Assembly (NCBI GenBank): GCA_022059125.1
Contig: JAEUWY010000022.1
Location: 1 to 64,000 of the forward strand
Direction: 5' to 3'
Source of the DNA: Corynespora cassiicola
Taxonomy: Eukaryota > Ascomycota > Dothideomycetes > Pleosporales > Corynesporascaceae
Length of the DNA: 64,000 bases
Notes under the pieces: generated by a model
The model's database searches: none
Seen by the model: the letters and a program-made list of their open reading frames with translations, nothing else
Told to the model about the DNA's origin: nothing
Part shown: one piece after another, positions 1-9,600 of the stretch
Numbering within the stretch: the stretch's first letter is position 1
Layout of the letters: every line of letters starts with the position of its first letter
Program-made: the position numbers and the translations under genes

Positions 1-471
1 CTCTCCTTCATCTCCTTTCTCTCCTTCATCTCCTTCCTCTCCTTCCTCTCCTTTCTCTTCTTTCTCTCCATCCTCTTCTTTCTTTATGTAACAGATCTTA
101 CAGGGTGCTTCTTTATGCTTGCTGCAGACAAAATGTTCTTGACATTTTGCTTTATAGTTGAACTCTGCAAAGTCACATAGCCTAAAGCAATGTGCGCAAA
201 GATTCAAGCCTGCATCAAACTGTCCAAGCTGAATTGGGAAGTCTTTTTCTTGGACGCTAAGAAGTAACTGGGGTGTTATGTCGTGTTTTTCCATTCCTCT
301 AAACCCTGTTGTTAGGTCTTCCTGGTTAAGGGTGGGTAAAATCCTGATAAGGCAGTCTATAGGGACAGCTTCTAGCATTTTTCGAACCCAAGGGATCTGA
401 GAACGATTGCCATTTTTAAAAGTATCTACTAAATTTTGATCGCGAGAGCTTAGAAGTTTTTGGGTGTTCAT
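1..471 (-). CDS. Partial Cys/His-rich protein, 3' end beyond the window
   Basis: An open frame of 157 codons runs from an ATG at 471 down to base 1 with no stop, so the C-terminus lies outside the window. The N-terminal ~100 residues look globular (start MNTQKLLSSRDQNLVD). Residues ~100-135 hold a cluster of Cys and His (CAHCFRLC, then CQEHFVC, SKH and CKIC), spaced like a zinc-binding cross-brace or short RING-like fold. From ~137 the protein becomes an acidic Glu/Gly/Lys tract (EEKGEEGEEGDEGE) encoded by a TCTCCTTCC-type microsatellite at 1-90. I do not recognise the family. The uninterrupted frame and clean ATG favour a real gene. Its upstream side faces the 17-bp inverted repeat array at ~700-1165. 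Confidence 0.55.
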   Translation of the reverse strand, partial: MNTQKLLSSRDQNLVDTFKNGNRSQIPWVRKMLEAVPIDCLIRILPTLNQEDLTTGFRGMEKHDITPQLLLSVQEKDFPIQLGQFDAGLNLCAHCFRLCDFAEFNYKAKCQEHFVCSKHKEAPCKICYIKKEEDGEKEEKGEEGEEGDEGEKGDEGE

Positions 472-702
472 TCTGTTCTTATGTTTTACGCGTTTGTTGG
501 GCTAAGTTACCAACTTTATATCTATTTTTGCATATAATTTCTGATGCATAGTAAAAAAACTTTTTTAGCTTCCGCGATATCCGTAGAAAATTTGCCTCTG
601 TTTCAGATGTAAACTAGTACTATATAAGAAAATACTACTCTATTCTAATACAAAAAACAGAGTGCTTTATTTTACTTTATGTTAGCTACTGAAATATAAT
701 GA

Positions 703-1165
703 TAAATATAATACTTATATAAATACACTGTTTTTATAAATACACTGTTTATATAAATATAATGCTTATATAAACATAATGCTTATGTAAATATAACGCT
801 TATGCAAATATAATGCTTATATAAATCTAACGCTTATGTAGATTTCATGCTTATATAAATATAATGCTTATATAAATATAATGCTTATATAAATCTGATG
901 CTTATATAAATCTATATACGTTATGTATATAAGCATTATATTTGCATAAGCGTTAGATTTACATGAGCATGAAATCTACATAAGCGTTAGATTTATATAA
1001 GCATTATATTTATATAAGCATCAGATTTATATAAGCATTATATTTATATAAGCATTATATTTATATAAGCATTATATTTATATAAGCATTATATTTATAT
1101 AAGCATGAAATCTACATAAGCGTTAGATTTATATAAGCATTATATTTATATAAGCATTATATTAT
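703..1165. repeat. Inverted array of a 17-bp AT-rich tandem repeat
   Basis: Units of 17 bp (consensus AAATATAATGCTTATAT) run head-to-tail for about 12 copies at 703-912. After a spacer of about 18 bp (912-929) the reverse complement runs for about 14 copies to ~1165. Variant units (ATCTAACGCTTATGTAG, ATTTCATGC, ATCTGATGC) occur in both arms in partly mirrored order. A transcript across this stretch could fold into a hairpin of more than 200 bp. The C/T differences between units resemble light RIP. Confidence 0.85.
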
Positions 1166-1491
1166 GAGTCCAGTGCTTTTATAGATATAATGCGATACAG
1201 CAGATGTGCAAGGCGCGCAAAATTAACCAACACAATATTTCAATTTCAATTTGAAGCTTCTATTATATATTTCATGATGATCTTTCACTCTCAACGTCAT
1301 TCTTGCCGAACGATGCTGGTATTCTACAGAGAGCAGCCTTGAGAGTATATCAAGAGACATGATAACAAATGATACACTACTATTTATTGCTAATCACCCC
1401 TTGAGATGGAATCGCTTAAGGTACAAAAATTAGAAGGTCGCTTGATAACCAGATGTTGTTTTTGGCTCTGCAGTTCTCTCAGCAGATAAAA
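1166..1491. other. Intergenic, nothing recognised
   Basis: Moderately AT-rich, single-copy-looking sequence between the 17-bp repeat array and a small minus-strand reading frame. I see no convincing coding region, RNA gene or transposon end. Confidence 0.5.
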
Positions 1492-1716
1492 TTAGAAGTT
1501 GAGGTTTGGGAGACTTACATATTCTGCTGCCCCGCATGGCCAACCGAAACCCTCTTCGTCGGAGGTAAAGACATATGGAACAACTCCTGGCTTCTCTATA
1601 AAAATTACAATCCGGGCTTGGTTGTTGATTTGATGCAATGCCGAAGCTTTTTGGAAAATTTCATCAACGCGGTTCTGGAAGATTCGATTACGACTGCAAG
1701 AATTATCTTTTGGCAT
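1492..1716 (-). CDS. Small MADS-box-like ORF, possibly a relic
   Basis: A 74-residue frame starts at the ATG at 1716 (MPKDNSCSRNRIFQNR). Its pattern resembles the core of small fungal SRF/MADS-like proteins: a basic stretch with RNRIFQNRVDEIFQKA (arginines, then KA before an amphipathic helix), a hydrophobic strand (ARIVIFIEK) and an aromatic end containing GFGWP. The MADS fold binds DNA as a dimer, and such short proteins are common hypotheticals in fungi. The open frame extends upstream without another ATG, so a 5' exon could be missing. The match is by pattern only. An overlapping plus-strand frame of similar length looks less protein-like. Confidence 0.3.
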   Translation of the reverse strand: MPKDNSCSRNRIFQNRVDEIFQKASALHQINNQARIVIFIEKPGVVPYVFTSDEEGFGWPCGAAEYVSLPNLNF

Positions 1717-3352
1717 CTTAGCAGCTCTTGGGATGTTGATACGTTCGGCGCAAGGTGCAAGTACAATAAATATGAAATTTTGTTTCGGTGATAGAAGGTG
1801 CACCTTTTTTTTTCATCGTGTTTGTATCCTCTTGGGATATTATATATGTTGGTAGCAATCACCTGGCTGTCATCCTTTCTACGCCGCAATCGCAAAAACA
1901 GAAGTACGTTTTCCGAAACAGGGGCTCCATGTTACCTGCGGCGGCTAATCCACCAATACCACCATCCAGCTTCGAATTATTTGTTGTTGGTTACAAACAT
2001 TTGCTGAGCTTAACGTTGCATCCAAGGGCCTTAGAAGGCTGTGCACGGCACAGCAGCTGAAACCGAACATGATCAGCATCTTATGAGCCGCGGCATAGCT
2101 CGGGTTGGGTTTAGAAAACCGAGGACGGGATTCAGTCAGACTCATTTTCGCGACCACGACGGCTTGTACCACTACATTAACTCCAATTGGCCCAAACTTC
2201 AGTCACGCGGTTGCATCTTGTTTCATTCGAGACTGCCGTAGTGCGTGGCAACAAAAGGTGCTTGGGGCAGATCCTGGCACTGTCAGGGCGTAGGTAACGC
2301 GCGCTTCGGATAGCTCTTCGTATCGTGCGACCACCATCTTCCCGATATATCACCAAATTGATACAATTTCATTGAAAATAGAATTTAATAGCCGGTACCC
2401 GATTCACGACAGACAGTGGCGGAAGAAGCCAGCGTTTTTAGAACAGGATGCGACTGACTGACGATATACCCTGTCTGCCTTCTTGCTGTGCTTTACGGGT
2501 TGCGAGAGGAAAGATGAACTGGACCGTTAATTGCGATGGAATCAGCAGTGTGAGAAAGTTTTACTCCCTGAACGTCCCTCCGCATATCCCACACAAGCTC
2601 TATCGTGTAACATACGTTTGGTGGTGGTGGTGAGGCATGTGATTGTGTGGCGCACGGAAATACCGAGGACCGACCCCGGGTTCGGCACAGAGCTGAGGCC
2701 CCAGCGCTCGATCAACGGATGCGTTGAGGATTGAACCTACAATCAGCTCTCCACACAGCCATCGTACAATCTTGAGATGCATTTCAACAGCCGATCATAC
2801 AATCAGAATCAAAAGTTTGTGTAGCACGAAAATAAATGATTGCGCCGCCTTCCAGCCCTGCAACCTACCCGTTGATCCCTTTGCTAACTGGATAGGACGT
2901 TTGCTCAAGTCTTGCTACATCCTCGTGCTTCGGAAGCGCATCGCAGCTAATACATACGCTAAGCAGCGGCTGGAAATCGGTTCAGCTTGTTGAAGAGGAA
3001 CATAATGGATCAAGAGACATCTGTACAGGAGAATAGGACGGGCGGGTTAGCAGGCCTCACCCAGCAGGCACAGCAGCGGACAGATGGCTATGATACGGAA
3101 CACCGGGATTGAAGTCTCTGCCTTGGTAAGTGACTGAGGTGTTACTGGCACTATAATGAAGTTGAAATTGTATACAAATATGGAAAGGCTCTACAGATCC
3201 TGGGGATACAGCGGTTGCACGATTGTATAACGAACGGCTCCTTGCCTAAGCACTGCAATCACTAGCGCCACAGAAGAGTGCTCAAGCTTGATTACTCGGA
3301 TGCGACAAGGAACTCGGACTGTTCCCTTCACATCAATGTATAATCTCTTCAA
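1717..3352. other. Gene-poor stretch, no gene supported
   Basis: Only short overlapping frames occur, none with a recognisable domain, splice pattern or coding bias. Base composition is near that of the neighbouring genes, so it has not been heavily RIP-mutated. I see no tRNA and no transposon end. Confidence 0.5.
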
Positions 3353-3580
3353 CACAAGGTCCGGGCAGAAAAGGGTCGGCCGTCATCCCTGCGCATAGTG
3401 GCAAGATCTCGCCACAAAGTACTGAAGGCGCTGTTACATATCCTGAGTAAGCATTAGATTACGATTCTTTTACTTCGCGTAAGCCTATCTCGTGATTTTT
3501 AGTGACCTGCGAAGAAAGTACTATCCTGAGCAAGCCAAGTTGCGCCCGACTTGACCAGCAGCTCTACAATGTCTTTGTGG
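3353..3580. repeat. NLR 3'-flank segment, copy 1
   Basis: This segment covers the last ankyrin codons of the minus-strand NLR, its 3' flank and a ~65-bp stretch starting CAAGGTCCGGGCAGAAAAGG. It is repeated in inverted orientation at about 14820-15055. The two copies differ by scattered, mostly C/T changes. The CAAGG..GGGC core recurs in weaker form at 18320-18370 and 25311-25361. Confidence 0.75.
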
Positions 3581-5982
3581 CCTCCCGCTGAAGCTACGTA
3601 GAGTGCATTGCCGTACTTTCCACCCTGTGCGTTGACATCCGCGCCTCCCTCGATCAGCAGCCTCGCGACCACATCGTGGCCTTTCTCTGCTGCTATGAGC
3701 AGCGGCATTATGCCTTGCTTGTCTTCACTCTCAACATCTACCTCCTCTATGCTGACTAGCAGCTCCACCGCTGCCTCGCGGCCACTCTTCGAAGCCCACC
3801 ACAACGGTGTCCGTCCGTCCACGTCCTTGGAGTCAACTTTGACGTTCTCCAAATTCATCAGATAGGCAAGCAACCTCTCGTTCCCAAGCTCGGCTGCACA
3901 CGAGAAAACCCCTCTTTTCTTGCTGTAGTTGAAATCGCGTCTAGCGCCACGCGTCGCATGTCCGCGTTGGGGCTCTAGTCTAGACGAGTCGTAAGAGCGG
4001 CTTTCGGTACACCGACTCGCTTCAAGTCCTTCCATGCATGCTTGGACAGCTTCCCCGCTCCCCGTCGCAATCGCTGCGAAAAGGGCACAGCCATAACGCT
4101 CATCCTCCACTTCGAGACACGAGAGGATGAATGGGTGAGCCCTGAGGAGGCTTGCCATGTTGAGCTCGGCCAATATGTACAGAAAACTGACGCGCTCGGT
4201 ATGCCTGCGCACTTCGTGCTTCTCAAAAAAATTGTCTAGCCCAACCCATCGAGGAAGAGGAAAACCACCGAGAAAGTCTGCCTGAGAGATTCCGCCACCT
4301 TCTGCCACGTCTGCGTGGTAAAGGACATTGTGAACAGCATACTCTAGGAAGGGGAACTTTTGCGCTGCCACTTTGCGCAGCGTCGCTGCTTCCTGCGAAG
4401 ACGCTTTAGGGAGACTGTCGGACATCTCTAGCGGCGAAGCAACGTCGATGCTGATGTAGCTCAAACAGCATCGCTTGATTCGCTCGTGGCTCTGGCTTTG
4501 AAAGTTGCTTCCGAACTCGGGCCATATCTTGTTGAGCCCGTTCTCTTTGAGCAGAAAGTCCCTCACAGACTCATGTATAAACTGAATCCTCTGCTCCTTG
4601 GACATAGTGGCCTCGGCAAGACCTTTGGAAGAGTCGAGTATGAATCGCTTGATCACATCTTTGGTGATCTCTTCGGGATCCCACTCAGACACTGCGTCGG
4701 GATCGACGCCCGAAAGAATGGCGTGGTACAGCTGCTCTGGGCTCAATGGCTGCTTCGCGAAGAGTACCCACTGAATACACAAGACGAGCCTGTCTCTGTT
4801 GTGGGAGTCTCGCATTAGGATATCCCGGAAAAGCTCGTGCAAGTCGCCGGGGATCTCCTGAAGTTTCCGCCGGAGCGTATGCACCTGACCTGTGTCTGAC
4901 TCTTTGTTCAAGATGCGTACGACGAGAACGACCCACATGAAAATCCCCGATGCCTTCTTTTGAAGCTCGAGTCGAATCTGCTGAGCAGTCTTGCCTTTCC
5001 CGATCTTTAACTCCGTCTCGACGTAGTTGACAATGTCTTGAGTGTGCCCTCTTGGCCTTCCAGCATGAGTTCCAGCCCACGGCGGATCGTGATGTGTGGA
5101 TAGTGCCTGCTCGAGAAGCAGACCTGGAAGCGGATCCCGTCTGTGGCAGTCAAGTCACCAATACATTCGAAAATCTGAACCATGTCTCTCACCTGCTCCT
5201 CTTCGCATTCATCTAATGCATCGATGAAGCACACTACAGAAGACTCCCCGAGTGCCCGGATGGCTTGCTCGAGGAGCATCCTCAGCGATTCGATGTTCCA
5301 GTAGTAGTCTGTGCTGAAGTTCAATGTTAGAAGGTTGAGCAAGTCGAAAACAGTCTGGAGCGCTGGAAGCTGTTTCAAAAGTTGGAACAGTAGCGATCTA
5401 TATGCTCCGATCGTGGACCTCTCTATGCCTTCGCCCCGTGTGTTGAAAAAGAAGGCCAGCTTGACGCAGTTTTTCATTTTCCCACGAGCATTGATCATGG
5501 CAAACTTCATCAACGTCGACTTTCCTGCCATGACCTTCCCTTTGATCCACAGGAAGCCATGGTGTTCCTCCACTTTAGTCGCTTCAAGCCGATCGAGGTA
5601 TTGTGGACTCTTCAAGAGCCATTTCACGTCCTTGCATGAGCAGTCTTGATTGTCATCTGGCGCGCGTCGATTTGCTCAAACGTTAAAGACTCCCAGAGCC
5701 AGTGTTTTTGCTCGTCATTCAGCAATGCCCGGTCCCGAGGGCGGCGATGCGTCGGAACTGACGCAACAGGGTTAGATTGAATTGGCTTCTATTGGCAGCA
5801 AACCTACGTACATGTGGCCGTTGGCTCTCTATCATCGTCAGCGAGGCTTTGCTAAGTTGTGTTCGCTAGAGAGAGCATTTGACTTACTCTGATACGTCGT
5901 CTTCTGTGCTATTAGGAGTGCCAATGTTTCTACGTTTAGGGGCGCGGTCGTAAGCTAGAGGCTCCAGGCTACGCTCTGTCAT
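3499..5982 (-). pseudogene. NACHT-ankyrin NLR with frameshifts
   Basis: The locus reads ATG at 5982 (MTERSLEPLAYDRAPKRR), a GTAAGT donor, then LTFEQIDARQMTIK..HARTC before a NACHT. The P-loop is GKVMAGKST and Walker B is VVCFIDALDEC, followed by a winged-helix-like part and C-terminal ankyrins (DGRTPLWWASKSG, YGNALYVASAGGH). Fungal NACHT-ankyrin proteins act in non-self recognition. Homology continues across two points where a single base seems missing: near 5632 (after HART) and near 5048 (after EGQEG). The protein is therefore split into ~5690-5632, 5627-5048 and 5048-3499. The first intron's best donor also leaves the wrong phase. The P-loop has Lys-Val-Met in place of the usual Gly/Pro-rich start. 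I read it as a recently inactivated gene. Assembly indels are the alternative. Confidence 0.8.
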
Positions 5983-6632
5983 GGAATTACTTTAGACGAA
6001 CTCTCCCCCACACAACTGCTATACTGACTGCTTGAGCCGTGTGCAGTTCTCTCCACACGACGGACAGGCATGGCTGCTGCAGACGACACCGTACGGCACG
6101 ATTTGGTGCCATCATGAGGAAAACCGTACACTGGGATGAGCAGCTCAGGCACGTGACGAGCATCCCTTTGTTCACTCAGGGCCAAGGATCACTCGCCGGT
6201 GCACGAACGCGCAACGAATCACGTGAGACAAGGCTCGCCCATCGTAAAAAGTCCTCCTACCTTGCGCCTCCTCACTCCCTTCTCGCCCAGACGGATCGCT
6301 GTAAAATGATTATTTGCCTATCATCTACACCTCTGTGTGGTGTATGTGAATCAATGTGCGTGAAGAACGGGCTTGGGTGTTGGGTTACTTGTGGATCGTG
6401 ACATGCGCAGGCGCTAGTCAAGCATGGCTGGGGCTTCCACTCGTGCTTGCGCCCGCGGATTCGCGAAGCTAGTTATCTCGCCAATCAAAGATGTGTTCGA
6501 ACATGCACGTGATAAGTTGAACTCCGCCTCTGCCAAGCATGTCAGCCCCCGCCTGGCTTCATAACGAACCAAGCTACCCAACATTCTCGGCCTCTAGCAC
6601 GCTGCTCTCGACCACAGTAGGCAGCGACGTTT
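5983..6632. other. Divergent promoter region between two NLRs
   Basis: About 650 bp separates the start of the minus-strand NLR (5982) from the start of the plus-strand NLR (~6633). No third gene is evident. The head-to-head order means the two upstream regions are shared. No specific regulatory motif can be named from sequence alone. Confidence 0.5.
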
Positions 6633-9600
6633 ATGTACAACAGAATGTCAGCCTCTGTAGCTAAACGATCTCCCTCAAATTGCGCTAACATGACATCAGG
6701 AACAATAGCCAGCTTTCCGTGGCGTTAGATGAGTTCCAGCAGATACTCACGCAGGACCAGAAGGCTCAGCTCAAGTCATACTCGAGTCATACCCCCACGC
6801 CAAAGGATATTGTCTCATTGACGGACCATGTCCATCAATCAAACTCGAGTAGGAAGAGCCATGTTTTCGCCTCTCGGCTCCAAGGGCTGCTCGGTTCTGT
6901 CCAGCAGTACTGCAACATCGTCGACACATGCGCGGGACCAAATCAGATTGCAGCGCTCGTTTGGGGTGGCATCAAAGTCCTGATTCTGGTTTGTCGTTCG
7001 CTTCGGTACTGTTTTCCGTCGACTTACGGTTTTGACATCCACTAGGCATTTTCGAACTTCGCCGAATACTTCGATAAACTGTCGGAACGAGTTGCTCAGC
7101 TTAGCACATACTGCCCTCGGTTATCGGAATACGAGAAGCTGTTCCCGTCGTCGATAAGACTGCAAACGGCGCTTTCTAATTTCTACGCCATCGTTGTAAA
7201 CTTCTGCTCGAAGGCTCTACAAGTAATACAAGAGGGAGGTAAGAACCCAAGGCGTGGATTCCGATACTGACGGAATTTTGGACATTTCTTACCTAAGTAG
7301 GTCTCAAGCGATTCTCTAAGTCTACCTGGAAGCCATTCAAGGTAGATTTCAAGGAGATTGAAGAAAGCATCAGCGAAGCGAAAGACGAGGTTAGCGAGGA
7401 GTTGAAGCTAGCATCAGAGCAAAAAGCGCAGAAGTTTCGTGGCTTACTGACTGCGGAAGTAAAAGAAAACGAGGTGTTCCGTGTAGAACAGAGAACTGAG
7501 ATCGAAGCAAGTAGGAATTTTCGCTCTCAACAGATGAATGCATTGCAGCGAGCCAATGACCGTCAGATTCAAAAGATCATCAAGGAAGAAGGTACCCTAA
7601 CCCAGCACTATGAACATGCATTTGGTCTTGAACGAAACTAACAAAATCGTAATGAAGAACGTCAGAAGATACGTTTGCTACGGCTGATTCCAAGCCATGA
7701 CTATACCCACAGTCTTCGCCAAGCACAAGGGCTGCGCTGTGAGGGAACATGCGACTGGGTTCTGCGAAAGCCAGAGTTTCAGAAATGGGCCGATCAAAGC
7801 GGCGCCAAGCACCTATGGTGTTATGGAATCCGTACGTCAACACGTTGCTGTATTTGTCTCATAATATATCGAATACTAGACTAACTTTCAATAACACATA
7901 GCTGGTTGCGGGAAATCAGTTTTATCGTAGGAACCACCTTGATCAGACGAGAGGTCTTAGAAAGAAGTTTTTAACATAAAACCTAGGGGATATATTGTCC
8001 AACACCTGAAGAAGAGCTTCCCAGCTCACGGCGGCACTTCTGTTATCTACTATTTCTTCAACTCTTCTGAGAAGAAGTCACTTAAGACATCGGCATTTCT
8101 ACGTTGCATTTTACATCAGGCCATCACTGTTGACAACCTTCTTCCTGACATCCAAAGGCGGCTGGAATACCTCTTTGAAGACCAGATCGGGGATTTTGAC
8201 CCTGCTAACAGCGAGCTCGAGCAACTTTTCTGCGATTTCATCAAGGAATACAAGTGCGTTTTCCTTATCGTTGATGGTCTTGACGAGCTCAGCGAGGCAG
8301 AGCAGAGAAATGTGAAGTCACTGCTCAAAAAGGTGGCAAGTACGAACATCGCAAAAATACTCACTACAACCCACGCCGCCGCGGACATGTCGAAAGTGTT
8401 GGCACACTGCCTATCTCTTCAGGTCAAACCAGAGGACCTCAAAGACGATATCGCGTTGTTTATTCAGTCGCAAATCGACGAGTATGCACAGGGTGATCGT
8501 CTTGGCTGTTCAGAAGATGCGCTTGACCTGATTAAACAAACGTTAGTAGCTGATGCGCAAGGCATGTAAGTTGTTTATCTGCAATTACTAAGGGATAGCT
8601 GCGTGTATGTACTGACTTCTGCTTTAGGTTTCTTTGGGTCGACCTCCAATTCAAGGCCATTTTAGATGTGTATGAAGAAGATGGAACCCCCAATCGAATC
8701 CCTGAGCTTCTCGAGTCAATTCCACGAGAAATCATAGAGCTTTACACTAACCTAGTGGCAACAGCAACGAATGGATCAGACGAGCAGGCTGAAAGGGCAA
8801 AAACAGCTTTCAAATGGGTAATATGTAGCCGGCAATCTCTTACAATTGAAGAACTCGAAGAGGCTGTGTCTATTACTTCAAACCAGCAGTCGTGGGCTCC
8901 CCCAGCATTCAAACTGGACGTATCGAGACTTGGCAGGATTTGCGCTAATCTTGTCAACTACGACCAGACCACGCGCAAAGTCATGTTGGCGCACCACTCT
9001 GTGGAGTCTTTCCTCTTGAGTAGCTCCAATGGACAAGACTTGGAAAGCTTCAGCTTTGACGAGGCTAAGGCTGAAGAGTTCTTGTCAAACACATGTCTCA
9101 CATATTTGTCCTTCACGGACTTCCACCAATCGCTTGTTCGGGCTTCTAATACCCGAAATCTTGAAACGGTTGGTCAACCTATTAAAATGCTAGACGGGAT
9201 AATGCCAGGCTTGTCTCGGCCATTTACGCGACGACTCATAAGAAGAGAACGGTCTGGGACGAGATATGGACCTGTTGACATAGTCAACACTCTTCGATCA
9301 GAGTTAGGGGCCCGTCAATCCAATACAGTAAATCGTAATTTCCGAATGCTGGAGTATTGCAAGAGACATTGGTCCAGCCACAGCCGCTACGTAGACCCGC
9401 AAAACACACAGCAGTTTTCGCGCCTGCAAAACTTCGTGCACGGAACACATCTACCAAAGGAGTGGATGCCTTGGAGCTCGATTGAGAAGAAGGCATCGCT
9501 GCCCTATTGGGAGATGTTTCTTTGGTCCGTAAAAGACGGTCACACGCTCATATTCTTAGTTTGGAAAGAGGCGGTGGTAGGGCAAGCCAGCTACTGGGAG

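Noticed and set aside
703..1165. CRISPR-like array
   Set aside because: Units are contiguous 17-bp repeats without spacers, in a eukaryotic genome.
2640..2790. tRNA-like T-arm sequence (GGTTCAATCC) on the minus strand
   Set aside because: No acceptor stem, D arm or anticodon arm could be fitted around it.
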